NCBI GenBank assembly: GCA_963788965.1
Contig: CAWBIK010000005.1
Span: forward strand, 930,001 to 994,000
Source: QHXQ01 sp963788965
Lineage (GTDB): Bacteria > Acidobacteriota > Blastocatellia > Pyrinomonadales > Pyrinomonadaceae
Length of the DNA: 64,000 bases
Direction: 5' to 3'
Positions 27,928-37,064 of this stretch are shown here, piece by piece. The translations under genes and the position numbers were made by a program. Within the stretch, counting starts at the first letter, position 1. Each line of letters opens with the position of its first letter. The notes below the pieces were generated by a model. That model ran no database searches. It saw nothing but the letters and a program-made list of their open reading frames with translations, and was not told the DNA's origin.

Positions 27928-28929
27928 TCACGCCTCCGCTATGAATGATTTGACCACCTCGTCGGCGGTCGCGGTCGCCGTGCCGAGTTTGCCGACGACG
28001 ATGCCGGCGGCGTGATTGGCGAGCGCGGCGGCTTCAGTCAGCGTCGCGCCCGCACTGAGCGCGGCGGCGAGCGTGGCGATCACAGTGTCGCCCGCGCCCG
28101 TCACGTCATAAACTTCGCGCGCCACCGTCTCGACATAGACAGGCGGGCCGTCGCCTTCGAGCAGCAACATGCCGCGCTCGCCGCGCGTGATGACCAACGC
28201 TTGACAGTTGATGCGCGCGCGCAAAGTGCGTGCGGCCGCGGCCATGCCCGCGTCTGTGTTCTCTTCACTGTTGGCGAGGTGCAGCGCCTCGTGATGATTC
28301 GGCGTGACGAGCGTGGCGGGCCGGTAGGCATCGAAGTTGCGCGGTTTCGGATCGATCAGTACGGGCAAGCCCGCGCTTTCGGCGCGCGGCAAGATTGCGG
28401 CGAGCACACGCGGCGTGACCGCGCCCTTGTCGTAGTCCGACACGACGAGCGCCGACGCGTCTTTAAGCGCAGCGGTGAGCGCAGCGATCAACTTGTCTTC
28501 GATGGGCGCGGCGACGGGCGTGCGCCGTTCGCGGTCGGCGCGCACGACGGGGTGATTGTGCGCGAGGATGCGCGTCTTGAGTGTGGTGGGCCGCTCCGTA
28601 TCTGTGATGAGCACGGCCCGTGCGCGGTCGTGCGCGCCCACTTCGTCGAGTTTGGCCGCGAGTTGTTCGCCTGCGCGGTCGCACCCCGCGACGCCGACGA
28701 ACGTGACGCGCGCGCCCAACGAGACGAGGTTCGCCAACACGTTCGCCGCGCCGCCCAAGCACACAGACTCGCGCTGCACCACGACGACGGGCACGGGCGC
28801 TTCGGGCGAGATGCGCGTCACGTCGCCCCAGACGAACTCGTCCAGCATCGCGTCGCCATAGACGACGATGCGGCGGTCGCGCATGCGCGCCAGCAACTCG
28901 GCCGCGCGTTGTTGGGTCAACAGATTCAT
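27928..28929 (-). CDS. rfaE1: D-glycero-beta-D-manno-heptose-7-phosphate kinase
   Basis: Phosphorylates heptose-7-phosphate for ADP-heptose synthesis, a precursor of the LPS inner core. The 333-residue protein is a PfkB/ribokinase-fold sugar kinase: YGDAMLDEFVWGDVTRISPEAPVPVV and CLGGAANVLANLVSLGARVTFVG at the N-terminus, LIDPKPRNFDAYRPATLVTPN in the middle and the catalytic VYDVTGAGDTVIATLA motif at the C-terminus. It lacks the cytidylyltransferase half of bifunctional HldE, so it is the kinase-only form. It heads a two-gene operon with the M20 peptidase. The GT9 heptosyltransferase-like gene at 33481 may use its product. Confidence 0.92.
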   Translation of the reverse strand: MNLLTQQRAAELLARMRDRRIVVYGDAMLDEFVWGDVTRISPEAPVPVVVVQRESVCLGGAANVLANLVSLGARVTFVGVAGCDRAGEQLAAKLDEVGAHDRARAVLITDTERPTTLKTRILAHNHPVVRADRERRTPVAAPIEDKLIAALTAALKDASALVVSDYDKGAVTPRVLAAILPRAESAGLPVLIDPKPRNFDAYRPATLVTPNHHEALHLANSEENTDAGMAAAARTLRARINCQALVITRGERGMLLLEGDGPPVYVETVAREVYDVTGAGDTVIATLAAALSAGATLTEAAALANHAAGIVVGKLGTATATADEVVKSFIAEA

Positions 28930-29091
28930 GCGTGCTTCAAGGCACAGGAGAGGCCGCAGGGGATTCTACACGATCAGATAGGAAACAGCCGCCCGTGAGT
29001 GAGCCGGGCGGACGGATGGACTAAGGGCTATTGGTTGCAGGCGGGCGGCGCATGGCGCAAGACTGCGCCCGGCCCTTGCTGCGTGCTGCGT

Positions 29092-29835
29092 TCAGTCTGC
29101 TTGCTGGTGCGCGCGGTCGCGCCCGTTGTGCAGTTGGTCGAATGCGGCTTTCACGATGCCGTAACATTCGCAGGAGAACTCTTCCAGCCCCGGTCTGTCT
29201 ATGATGGTGATGTGCCCGCGCTTGTAACTGATTAAGCCTTCAGCCTGCAAGACGCCGGCCACTTCGGTCACTCCGGCGCGGCGGACACCGAGCATCATGG
29301 CGAGAAATTCGTGCGTCAACAGCAACTCGTCCGAGCCGGCGCGGTCGCGGCACATTAGCAGCCAGCGCGCGAGCCGTTCCGCGATGTGATGCAGGCGGTT
29401 GCACGCCACCGTCTGCGAGAGCATGACCATCGTTGCGTGCGTGTAGCGCAGCAGCACTCGTTGCAGCGCGCTGGCCCGCTGGAACTCTTCGACAAGCACG
29501 CTCGCCGCCAGCCGCAGCCCGCTGTCCGGCAACTGCACCATCAACTCGACGGATGACACGTCCACGCCCAACACAACCGATATGCCCGTCATGCCCTCGC
29601 GCCCGATGACGCCGGCTTCGATAGCCCCGCCATCGGTCGTGGTTGCCACCACCGAAGTCATCGAGTCGAGTGGGAAATAGACGTATTCCATGCGCTCATG
29701 CGCGCGGTAGAGAATCACGCCGCGCTTCATCTCGACATGCTTTAGGTGCGGGGCGAGCCGGGCATAGTCGGCTTCGGGCAGTGCGGCCAGAATCAGATTG
29801 CGGACACGATTGGCGGGCGGTTTTGTGGTTGACAT
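29092..29835 (-). CDS. Crp/Fnr-family transcriptional regulator
   Basis: A 247-residue regulator with an N-terminal cyclic-nucleotide-binding-like beta-barrel (VEMKRGVILYRAHERMEYVYFPLDSMTSVVATTTDGGAIEAGVIGREGMTG) and a C-terminal winged helix (LLTHEFLAMMLGVRRAGVTEVAGVLQAEGLISYKRGHITIID). The cAMP-contact residues of E. coli Crp are not conserved in the barrel, and no cysteine cluster for an Fe-S centre is present, so the signal is unknown. This subtype is common in Acidobacteriota and Proteobacteria. It is divergent from the response regulator at 30106 and may control the shared 270-bp region. Confidence 0.88.
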   Translation of the reverse strand: MSTTKPPANRVRNLILAALPEADYARLAPHLKHVEMKRGVILYRAHERMEYVYFPLDSMTSVVATTTDGGAIEAGVIGREGMTGISVVLGVDVSSVELMVQLPDSGLRLAASVLVEEFQRASALQRVLLRYTHATMVMLSQTVACNRLHHIAERLARWLLMCRDRAGSDELLLTHEFLAMMLGVRRAGVTEVAGVLQAEGLISYKRGHITIIDRPGLEEFSCECYGIVKAAFDQLHNGRDRAHQQAD

Positions 29836-30016
29836 CGGTTACTTGCTTCTTCGGTCGCGCGTGTTGAACGCAGCAGACGGCACAAGGGAAAGTGTGAGAC
29901 TTGACCCGATGTCGCATGATGGATTCTCAAAAGAACAGGGTCGAACGGTGTGACCACTATAACACACCCGGTCTTGGTTCTGTTGGCCAACGGACGTGAA
30001 TCAAGCTGCACAATTA

Positions 30017-30044
30017 ACACTATGTCCGGTAGTGAGCATAGTGT
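30017..30044. promoter_or_regulatory. Inverted repeat and TATAGT box before the response regulator gene
   Basis: ACACTATG (30017-30024) and CATAGTGT (30037-30044) form a perfect 8-bp inverted repeat with a 12-bp centre. TATAGT at 30044-30049 overlaps its right end and could be a -10 box. The layout suggests an operator over a promoter, possibly for the divergent Crp-family regulator. Confidence 0.4.
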
Positions 30045-30105
30045 ATAGTCGCACCCGTCCCTGCCGAATTGACTACTCAGCCCCCGCCAAACAGGAGTTA
30101 CCTCG

Positions 30106-30477
30106 ATGCGCATACTTTGTGTTGACGACGACGAAGATACTCGTGCTCTACTTCAGCACCTCTTGGAGTATTCCGACTTGGAGGCGGTAGCCGTCCAAGA
30201 CACGGCCGCCGCACTCCGGCTCATCGCGCAGGAACAATTCAGCCTCTACATCATTGACGGCCAGTTGCCCGGTGTGTCGGGCGTCGGGCTGTGCGAGCAG
30301 ATTCGCCGGCACGACAAGAAAACGCCGGTCGTCATCTTTTCCGGGCACGGCTACCACGCGGACAGGGAAGCGGGGCTGCGCGCAGGCGCAAACGTTTACA
30401 TCGTCAAGCCGCACATCAGCGAGGTCGTCCCCACCGTCAAGCGCCTGCTCGAAGAGGTTCGCGCCGCCAACGCTTAA
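30106..30477 (+). CDS. Single-domain response regulator (CheY-like)
   Basis: A 123-residue receiver domain without an output domain. The acidic pocket is Asp7-Asp9 (CVDDDEDT), the phosphoacceptor is Asp51 (LYIIDGQLP), the switch Ser is Ser79 (VIFSGHG) and the conserved Lys is Lys101 (VKPH). CAGGAG lies 10 bases before the ATG. There is no kinase in the window, so the partner is unknown. The upstream gap is shared with the divergent Crp-family gene. Confidence 0.93.
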   Translation: MRILCVDDDEDTRALLQHLLEYSDLEAVAVQDTAAALRLIAQEQFSLYIIDGQLPGVSGVGLCEQIRRHDKKTPVVIFSGHGYHADREAGLRAGANVYIVKPHISEVVPTVKRLLEEVRAANA

Positions 30478-30531
30478 CCCCGCCCAGTTTTTCAAACTCA
30501 ACTACTCCCCGCCAGCACACGCGCGACGCGC

Positions 30532-33450
30532 CTAGCGCCACTCGCCTTGTAACGTGAACGCCGCCCAAAAGTAGGGCGCGGCAAAGCGCGGCTCTTTCAG
30601 CATCGACACCTGCGCCGCCTGTAGCGCCTGTACCGGGCGCAGCTTATCCACGAGCATGCCGCGATAGAAGCGCGTCATCAATTCAGCCGTCGCCGCGTCG
30701 TCAACGTTCCATAAGCTGACCACCACGCGCGGCGCACCTGCGTACATGAAGCCGCGCGTGAGGCCGACCAGCCCTTCGCCGCTGATCTCTTTGCCGAGTC
30801 CCGTCTGACACGCCGAGAGCACGACCACATCCGCCGCCAGCTTCAAGTTGAAGACTTCGTGTGCGCGCAAAAAACCGTCCTGCGGCTGACCCTGCTCGTC
30901 GAACAACGACAGCACGACGCCGGAGAGTTCCGGGTGCTGGCTGTTGAGCAAGCCGTGCGTGGCGAAATGCACAAAGCGAAACTGCGCAAGCTCTGCGCTG
31001 GTCGCCGTCTGCCGGTTCGCCGCAAAGTCGAGCGCCGCTTTGTACTGAGTGGGCGGCACAAGCTTGGCAAGCGCCTCCGCTTCGCGCCGCGTCCCCGGCA
31101 GACGCGGAATCCGCAAGCCCGCGTCCGCCATGCCCGACTGCTTGGCCGCCGTGGTCAAGACCAGTCCGAGTCCGCGCGTCTCACCTCCGCGCCCCGCTGA
31201 CTCCGCGTTGCGCGCCGCTGGCTGCCCGGCTCGTGCTTTCAGCCGCTCGTCGCTACTCTCAAACACCGGATCGGCCAGCACCGCCAGCGTCTTCGGCGCG
31301 GGCCGCCGCGCGCCCGACTCACGCCGCAACACCGCGAGCGTCGAAGCTGACGGCAGATTTACAAGCTCGTGCGTGACGATAAGCGGCACAGGCGGCGCGT
31401 TGCTCGCGGCACTCGGCGGACTTGGCAGCGCCGCGAACGGGATGTATTGCAACGCCCCATCACCGACGACGAGCAGGCGCTTCTTGCCTAGCAGCGGCGC
31501 AACCGGCGCAAGCAGCATCCGGCTCAACTGCGCCGCCGTCCGCGCCGCCTGCGCCTGCGTCTGTTGCTGTATCTCGCCGCTCAGACCCTGCTTCACCGCC
31601 GCGCCCTTCGCCGCCGCCTTCGGAGATGTATGAACGGACTCGTAAAACTCCACTGCGGCGGCTTCGATCTCCGCGCGCTTCGGCAATTCATAACTCGTGA
31701 TCGCGGTCGGCGTTACCGCCCACAGGTAACTGCGGTCTGTGCCGAGCGCGTATTCGAGCAGCAGCGTATCGGCATCGAGCGCCTGTGTCTGAATCTCTGC
31801 GAGCGTTAAGGGCTGCGGCTGCGTCAGGGCGGCGTAACGCGGGCTGGTCTGTCTGATCTGTGTCTCGACCTGCTGAAGCTCAGTCGTCAGGCGCTCGATC
31901 TCTCTGGCGCTGGCGACCGTCTGCGCTTCGGTGTGAGGACCGCTCAGGAGTTGCAACTGTCGTTGCGCGCTAGTATTGAGTTGCTGTTGCAAGTCGCGTT
32001 CGCGCGCGACTAACTGCGAGTCAACGCCCTCTCGAATGTCTGCGCCCGCCTCCGTCAGCAGTTCGAGCAAGCTGCGCGCCCGCCCGCGCTCGCTCGCTTG
32101 CAGCGCCTTGCTGTCATAACCTGCGGCCGGCTGCTGTTTGTGCAGGCGCATCAACAAGTCAATATAAAATTCATAATAACCCTGTGCGGTCGCAAAGTAG
32201 GAGGCACGTAATTCTTGACTAGCAATCTTAGTGCGCAAGGATTCGATGATGACGAGGGCTGCCTCAATTCTGCCGAGCGCCGCAGGCAGATTGCCGCGCG
32301 CTCGCTCGACATAGGCAAGATTGCCGAGTTCCGTCGCCTCGCCGCCCCGATCCCCGACCGCGCGTAGCAGCGGCAGGGCTTGGTTGAAATAGTCGAGTGC
32401 CTTTTGCCGCTCGCCTAAGTCGGCATAGACTTGACCGATGTTGCTGAGCAGCGTCGCTTCGCCGCCCCGATCTCCGATGGCGCGGCTGAGCGACAGGGCT
32501 TGACTATAGCTATCGAGCGCCTGCTGTTTTTCACCTAATTTATTGTGGACCTGACCGATGTTATTGAGTATCGTTGCCTCGGCAATACGATCCCCGACGG
32601 CGCGGCTGAGCGGTAGGGCCTGTATCAAGTAGTCGAGCGCCTTTTGCTGCTCGCCTAAGTCAATGTAGACCCCGCCGATGTTGTTGAGCGTGGTCGCTTC
32701 GCCGCCCCGATCCCCGATGGTACGTCTGAGCAGCAAGGCTTGGGTGAAATAGTCGAGCGCCTGCTGCTTCTCGCCAAGTGCGTTGTAAACCCCGCCGATG
32801 TTATTGAGCATCCGGGCCTCGGCAACACGATCCCCGATGGTGCGGCTGAGCGGTAAGGCTTGATTGTAGTAGTCGAGTGCCTTTTGCCGCTCGCCTAAGT
32901 CGGCGTAGGCTTGACCGATGTTGTTGAGCGTCGTTGCTTCGCCGCTGCGATCCCCGACCGCACGTCTAAGGGGCAAGGCTTGATCGTAGAAGGCGAGCGC
33001 CTTTTGCTTCTCACCTAAGTCGGCATAGACCTGACCGATGTTATTGAGCGTCCGGGCCTCGCCGGTACGATCCCCGGCGGCGCGGTTGAGCGGCAAGGCT
33101 TGATTGTAGTAGTCGAGCGCCTGCTGCTTCTCGCCAAGTGCGTTGTGGATAAAGCCGATGGCCGTGAGTATTAAAGCCTCGCTTGCGGTGTCGCGCAGGG
33201 CGCGGACAAGGGGTAAAGCTTCGATAAATTTGTGGCTGGCTGCTTCGAGCGATACCTTTGACCCTTCCTTGATCAGTTGCAGTCCTTCGGTGACTAATTG
33301 CTTAACCGCTGTCTCGTTCTTTTCCTGCTTGGATTGGGCGGCGAGTGGGGCTATCAGTAGGAGCAGGGTCAGGAGCAGGAGCAGGGGCCGGCAGCGGGGG
33401 CGCGCTAAGAAGCGGGCGGCGTGGGGGCGTTGCGGGGTGGACGCGTGCAT
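30532..33450 (-). CDS. Secreted TPR-CHAT protein (caspase-like peptidase)
   Basis: A 972-residue protein. Residues 19-38 are a hydrophobic signal peptide ending in LAAQ. Residues 91-370 hold seven nearly identical 40-residue tetratricopeptide repeats of the pattern NNIGQVYADLGEKQKALDYYNQALPL with RAVGDRGGEAT, followed by one decayed repeat and a coiled-coil stretch. The C-terminal 350 residues are a CHAT domain: the catalytic His is in VHFATHGLLN (about residue 829) and the Cys in VVLSACQTGLG (about residue 879), followed by GEGLVGLTRGFMYAGAPRVVVSLWNVDD. CHAT domains are caspase/separase-type peptidases. The signal peptide implies a periplasmic or surface role rather than cytoplasmic cell-death control. 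It lies downstream of the GT9 gene on the same strand, 30 bp away. Confidence 0.93.
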   Translation of the reverse strand: MHASTPQRPHAARFLARPRCRPLLLLLTLLLLIAPLAAQSKQEKNETAVKQLVTEGLQLIKEGSKVSLEAASHKFIEALPLVRALRDTASEALILTAIGFIHNALGEKQQALDYYNQALPLNRAAGDRTGEARTLNNIGQVYADLGEKQKALAFYDQALPLRRAVGDRSGEATTLNNIGQAYADLGERQKALDYYNQALPLSRTIGDRVAEARMLNNIGGVYNALGEKQQALDYFTQALLLRRTIGDRGGEATTLNNIGGVYIDLGEQQKALDYLIQALPLSRAVGDRIAEATILNNIGQVHNKLGEKQQALDSYSQALSLSRAIGDRGGEATLLSNIGQVYADLGERQKALDYFNQALPLLRAVGDRGGEATELGNLAYVERARGNLPAALGRIEAALVIIESLRTKIASQELRASYFATAQGYYEFYIDLLMRLHKQQPAAGYDSKALQASERGRARSLLELLTEAGADIREGVDSQLVARERDLQQQLNTSAQRQLQLLSGPHTEAQTVASAREIERLTTELQQVETQIRQTSPRYAALTQPQPLTLAEIQTQALDADTLLLEYALGTDRSYLWAVTPTAITSYELPKRAEIEAAAVEFYESVHTSPKAAAKGAAVKQGLSGEIQQQTQAQAARTAAQLSRMLLAPVAPLLGKKRLLVVGDGALQYIPFAALPSPPSAASNAPPVPLIVTHELVNLPSASTLAVLRRESGARRPAPKTLAVLADPVFESSDERLKARAGQPAARNAESAGRGGETRGLGLVLTTAAKQSGMADAGLRIPRLPGTRREAEALAKLVPPTQYKAALDFAANRQTATSAELAQFRFVHFATHGLLNSQHPELSGVVLSLFDEQGQPQDGFLRAHEVFNLKLAADVVVLSACQTGLGKEISGEGLVGLTRGFMYAGAPRVVVSLWNVDDAATAELMTRFYRGMLVDKLRPVQALQAAQVSMLKEPRFAAPYFWAAFTLQGEWR
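32341..33180 (-). repeat. Seven tandem 120-bp coding repeats within the TPR-CHAT gene
   Basis: Residues 91-370 correspond to seven DNA units of exactly 120 bp. Words such as TCGCCTAAGTCGGCATAGAC and GGCGCGGCTGAG recur in register. The near-identity suggests recent unequal crossing-over or gene conversion. Confidence 0.85.
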
Positions 33451-33480
33451 GAGGTTAGCTCCTTTGGTGGCGGTGGGCGG

Positions 33481-34575
33481 TTACGGTTGCAGCACACGCG
33501 CGACGGCGGCCGTGACGTGTTCGACCGTGACGCGGCGGATGCACTGGGCGACGCCGAACTCGGCGCAGGTGTAGCCGGGGCAGGGCGCGCACGGCATCTC
33601 TTCGCGGACAACTTCGGCCGGTGCTCGGGTCCAAGGCCGCCAGTGGGCGACGTTGGACGAGCCGAAGACGACGACGGTGGGCGTGTTCGTGGCGGCGGCA
33701 ATGTGGGCGACGCCGCTGTCGTTGCCGACGAAGAGGCGCGCGGCCGCCGCGAGCGCGGTCAGTTCGGGCAGCGTGAGTCCGGTGAACGAGATGATAGGCG
33801 TGGGCGTGTGGGCGCTGAGCGCGGCGAGGGTCGCGCGCTCGTGCGGCGCGGCGACGGCGACGACAGAGAGGCCGCGCGCGGCGCAGTCGGCCGCGACCCG
33901 CGCGAAGTTTTCCGCCGCCCACTGCTTCGAGTCGAAGGCCGCCGCCGGATGAAAGAGGACGAAGGGTTGCGCTTCACTCAGACCGGCGGCGCGCAGTTGT
34001 TGTGCGACTGATGCGCGCGCCTGCGCGGTCACGACGAGGCGCGCGCTCGGTCGATCCGTGACGGGCACGCCGGTCCAGCCGACGAGCGCGAGTTGTTGCT
34101 CGGCGGAGTGCGTCTGCGGCTGCTGCCACAACTCTGCGGCGGGCGGCGCACGGTGGTTGTGCAACGCGCTGAAACGATAGTGCGCGTAGCCGACGCGTTG
34201 CCTTGCGCCCGACGCCCACGTGAGCAGCGCGGCGGTGCTACCGCCGTGCAGGTTGAAAGCCACGTCGTAGCGCGCGGCCCGCAGGCGACGCACGAGCGCG
34301 AGCCGGGCCAGTGTGCTGGCGCGCGCGACCGTGATCACGGTGTCAACGTCTGTGTGATCTGTTAGGAGTGGCGCAACCCAATCTTCGAGTAGCACGTCGA
34401 TGCGGGCGGCGGGCAGGAAGCGGCGCAGGGCGTGAAGCGCGGGCGTGGCCAGTACCGTGTCGCCGATGGAGCGCAGGCGCACGACGAGCACGCGCCGCAC
34501 CTCGGTCCAGCCCCAACGCGCGACCCCTAGCGGGCGGGCCGTCGCCGGTTCAACTTGCGGGCGCGGCCTCTCCAT
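33481..34575 (-). CDS. Glycosyltransferase family 9 (heptosyltransferase-like)
   Basis: A GT9 enzyme of about 364 residues, the family that adds heptoses to the LPS inner core. Sequence landmarks are RRVLVVRLRSIGDTVLATPALHALRRFLPAARIDVLLEDW at the N-terminus, FVLFHPAAAFDSKQWAAENFARVA in the middle and FVGNDSGVAHIAAATNTPTVVVFGSSN near the nucleotide site, then a Cys-containing PCAPCPGYTC segment. The start at 34575 is the best fit; it overlaps the 3' end of the Trm112-like gene by 26 bp, so the two are translated from one mRNA. An open frame extends further upstream but only mirrors the neighbour. Heptose specificity is an inference from family and from rfaE1. Confidence 0.88.
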   Translation of the reverse strand: MERPRPQVEPATARPLGVARWGWTEVRRVLVVRLRSIGDTVLATPALHALRRFLPAARIDVLLEDWVAPLLTDHTDVDTVITVARASTLARLALVRRLRAARYDVAFNLHGGSTAALLTWASGARQRVGYAHYRFSALHNHRAPPAAELWQQPQTHSAEQQLALVGWTGVPVTDRPSARLVVTAQARASVAQQLRAAGLSEAQPFVLFHPAAAFDSKQWAAENFARVAADCAARGLSVVAVAAPHERATLAALSAHTPTPIISFTGLTLPELTALAAAARLFVGNDSGVAHIAAATNTPTVVVFGSSNVAHWRPWTRAPAEVVREEMPCAPCPGYTCAEFGVAQCIRRVTVEHVTAAVARVLQP

Positions 34576-34741
34576 CGTCAATCGTGGCGTGCTCGACCAG
34601 CATGTCGGGGATGTTGTCCTTGATCGCATAGACGCGGCGGCACGCGCCGCACTTGATGGCGCTGCCGTCCGGTTGCAAGCGCAACTGCGCCTGACACGCC
34701 GGGCAGATCATCAACTCGACAAATTCCTGCGTGATTTCCAT
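34550..34741 (-). CDS. Trm112/YcaR-family zinc-ribbon protein
   Basis: A 63-residue protein with ELMICPACQAQLRLQPDGSAIKCGACRRVYAIKDNIPDMLVEHA. Two cysteine pairs form a zinc ribbon, and the ending IPDMLVEHA is typical of Trm112/YcaR proteins. Eukaryotic Trm112 activates methyltransferases; the bacterial YcaR copies commonly sit in LPS or lipid A gene clusters and their role is unclear. It overlaps the GT9 gene, in agreement with an envelope context. Confidence 0.85.
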   Translation of the reverse strand: MEITQEFVELMICPACQAQLRLQPDGSAIKCGACRRVYAIKDNIPDMLVEHATIDDGEAAPAS

Positions 34742-34816
34742 TAGCTCGCCCACCCTTCGCCGCCAGCTTAACAGGGGGCGGAAACGGAAGGCAAAAAGGC
34801 AACGTGCAAGCCAGCA

Positions 34817-34848
34817 GGCCCGCGCACTACACTTGAGTGCGCGGGCCT
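34817..34848. terminator. Terminator hairpin downstream of the S1/P1 nuclease
   Basis: AGGCCCGCGCACT (34817-34829) pairs perfectly with AGTGCGCGGGCCT (34836-34848). It lies just after the nuclease stop on the minus strand. No strong T run follows. Confidence 0.6.
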
Positions 34849-34871
34849 GTGTCTTTGGACCTGTGGTGACG

Positions 34872-35928
34872 TTAGGGTTTCGGGTCGAACACGTTGTTGA
34901 GCAGCATGGCGAGGCGCGCGCCGCCGCGTTGCAGTTGCGCTTCAATCACGGGCAGGTTCGTGTCGAAGTAACTCTCGTCCAGATGATAACGACGATGCAC
35001 CTCTGAGAGCGTACAAACTGACGCCGCGAAGGTGGCGCACTCGGTTGTCTTCTGCTTCTTCGGCCCGACCAGCTTTGTGACCTCGCAGACGCGATCCTGC
35101 GCGTCGGGCGCGGGCAGGTTGTAAGCGTTCGAGATGGCGAGCGCCAGCGCCTCGTTGGCCCAATCAATGGGCGTGCCCGTCTTGAATTCGGCGAACTGCT
35201 GATCGGTGAGCGCAAGGGCTTTGGCGAACGATACCTGATTCGCGTTCTTGTGTTCGATGATGCCTTCGTCCCAGACGGCGTGCAGGTTCCAGCAGCCGAA
35301 CTCGTTCGCCGTGTCGTTCAGCCACACGACGAACTTGAGATTGCCGCCCCGGTCGCCGTTATCCTGCACAGCCTTGTGCGCGGGCGGTTTGTTCTCCGCA
35401 TCGTCTGCGTCCGCGTCGTGGTCCACGGCATTGTGCAGCGGTTGATGTATGTCGCCGAGAAAATGCACGACGTACTTCAACGCTTCGGCGCGCGCGCCCG
35501 TCACCTTTTTCGATTGCCGCAACAAGGCCATGTTGTTGTCGATGGCCGCGACGACGCATTTACCGGCCTTGCAATCGCGGGCGGCTTCGTAATGTCGATC
35601 CGCGACGGGCGCATAGACGGGTATGTTGACGAAGTGCAGCGGCGCAGTGCCGTTCTCGTTGCGCACCGTGTCAGCCCAAGACGCGATGCAAGCCAACTTG
35701 TCGGCCACGCTCTTCGGCCTTCTTACACTGCTGTTGGAAAAACGGATCGACTTGCAACAAACTGACCACGGCCGTCTGCGTCTTCGGAGTCAGACGCGCG
35801 GCGGCGATGCGGGCCACGATGGCGTGCCCTTCCTTGCCCCAAGCGGCGGCGCGCAACGGCGCACACAGCAGCAGTAACCCAGTCGTCAGCAGGCAGGCGA
35901 TAGACTTCCGCGCGGCGTTCAATCTCAT
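34872..35928 (-). CDS. Secreted S1/P1-type zinc nuclease, frameshifted
   Basis: A periplasmic or extracellular nuclease of the S1/P1 family that cuts single-stranded nucleic acid. The signal peptide ends in RAAA and the mature protein should begin with WGKEGHAIVARI, whose N-terminal Trp and His are zinc ligands in P1 nuclease. Other ligands are visible: Asp in SWADTVRN, His in PLHFVNIP, VVHFLGDIHQPLH, and NLHAVWDEGII. A single-base deletion near 35705-35712 splits the gene; repair joins QQCKKAEE to VADKLACIASWADT. The length, about 350 residues, is somewhat above the fungal enzyme because of a Lys/Thr/Cys-rich insert near the C-terminus. It is followed by a hairpin. Confidence 0.88.
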
Positions 35929-36246
35929 TTGCTTGATCCTCAGTTTAGGTTGGTGCGTTGGCTAGAGCTTACGCGAGATGCTGCATGTGCGAACCGCAGC
36001 CCGTATGTGCCTTTGTGTCGGCGCTTCATCTAACACAGCGGCCGGGCAGCGTCAATCTTTTCAACCATTACTCGCGGCACAGCGTAGCTTGCGCCATGCC
36101 AGTTGCACCACGCTGAAACCTGCTTTGTGGCTCATGCCTGACAACTGACGCGGGCGGCGCACGTCTGTTATGATACGCACGCGAAGTCACCGAACGCGCG
36201 GGCGACGTGGCGCTTCGCCAGTTCCCTTGAGCCAGTTGGAGGCGGT
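35929..36246. other. Divergent intergenic region
   Basis: About 318 bp between the start of the nuclease gene and the unknown gene at 36247. No gene, repeat or clear promoter pair was found; a GGAGG ribosome site at 36238-36242 belongs to the plus-strand gene. Confidence 0.4.
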
Positions 36247-37008
36247 TTGTCTTTAGAGTTCGCGGTCGAATATCCGTGCGCGCTGCGGGCGCGCTACACC
36301 GAAGAACACCTGCGCGCGTGGGGGCGCTTGAGCAGTCTGCACACGCGCCTGACGACGGGCGAAGCGGTTGCGCCCTCGGACGAGAAGGTGCGCTTCGTCG
36401 AACGCGCGACGGACGAAATGGAGCGGATGCAGACCGAGACGGACGTGTGCCGCACGTGTCCCGCGCGCCTGCCGCACGAGTTGGCCGGCGAAGGCGAGGC
36501 GGTCGGCTGTCTGGGCCGCATCACCTATCCGATTGAAGCGCAGTTCGAGAAATTCTTAGCCGACCGCGTGCAACTCACGCTCGACACCACCCCGACGGAC
36601 GACCAGCCGCGCCTGCTGCGCGTCTTGCTCGATAAAGATTCGCCCTTCGACGGCGAAGGCGCAAAATCACTCCGCCAGATCACAACGCCCGAACGCCTGC
36701 GCTTCTTTGAACTGCGCTTGCCCATCCGGCTCGCGCGCGAAGCCGCACACCTCACCACCGATCATCTCTTCGACGCGCTCACCGGCTTCACCGCACAAGA
36801 TGCAGCCGAGACGAGTTACACGCGCGAGTTGCCGCTCCTCGCCACGGCCGATTACTACGACTTCCTCGAACACGTCCTGCGCCACGACCTCAGCGACTCG
36901 GAACGCGCACGCGTCCGCCAACGCAGCCGCAACTATCAACAGTTCCTCCGCCTGCTCGCCGCCCTTGAACGCGCCGAAGCCCTGCAAGCGCGCGTGCTGC
37001 TAGACTAA
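36247..37008 (+). CDS. Conserved-looking protein of unknown function with a Cys cluster
   Basis: A 253-residue protein starting with TTG, chosen because GGAGG lies five bases upstream. It is mostly helical, acidic and without a signal peptide or membrane segment. Three cysteines lie close together in ETDVCRTCPARLPHE and AVGCLGRITYPIEAQFEKF, which could hold a metal or form part of a redox site. The C-terminal part has SYTRELPLLATADYYDFLEHVLRHDLSDSERARVRQRS. I do not recognise the family. The neighbouring PATAN/DUF4388 gene is convergent. Codon use is like the surrounding genes, so it is probably native and expressed. Confidence 0.65.
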   Translation: MSLEFAVEYPCALRARYTEEHLRAWGRLSSLHTRLTTGEAVAPSDEKVRFVERATDEMERMQTETDVCRTCPARLPHELAGEGEAVGCLGRITYPIEAQFEKFLADRVQLTLDTTPTDDQPRLLRVLLDKDSPFDGEGAKSLRQITTPERLRFFELRLPIRLAREAAHLTTDHLFDALTGFTAQDAAETSYTRELPLLATADYYDFLEHVLRHDLSDSERARVRQRSRNYQQFLRLLAALERAEALQARVLLD

Positions 37009-37064
37009 GAAAAGCAGGCTGCAATTAAGCCCCTGTCGGGGTTGTCTTAACTTCCTACTGTTCT

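Noticed and set aside
32341..33180. Regular 120-bp repeats as a CRISPR-like or satellite array
   Set aside because: The units are in frame with the TPR-CHAT gene and encode 40-residue TPR repeats; there are no spacers.
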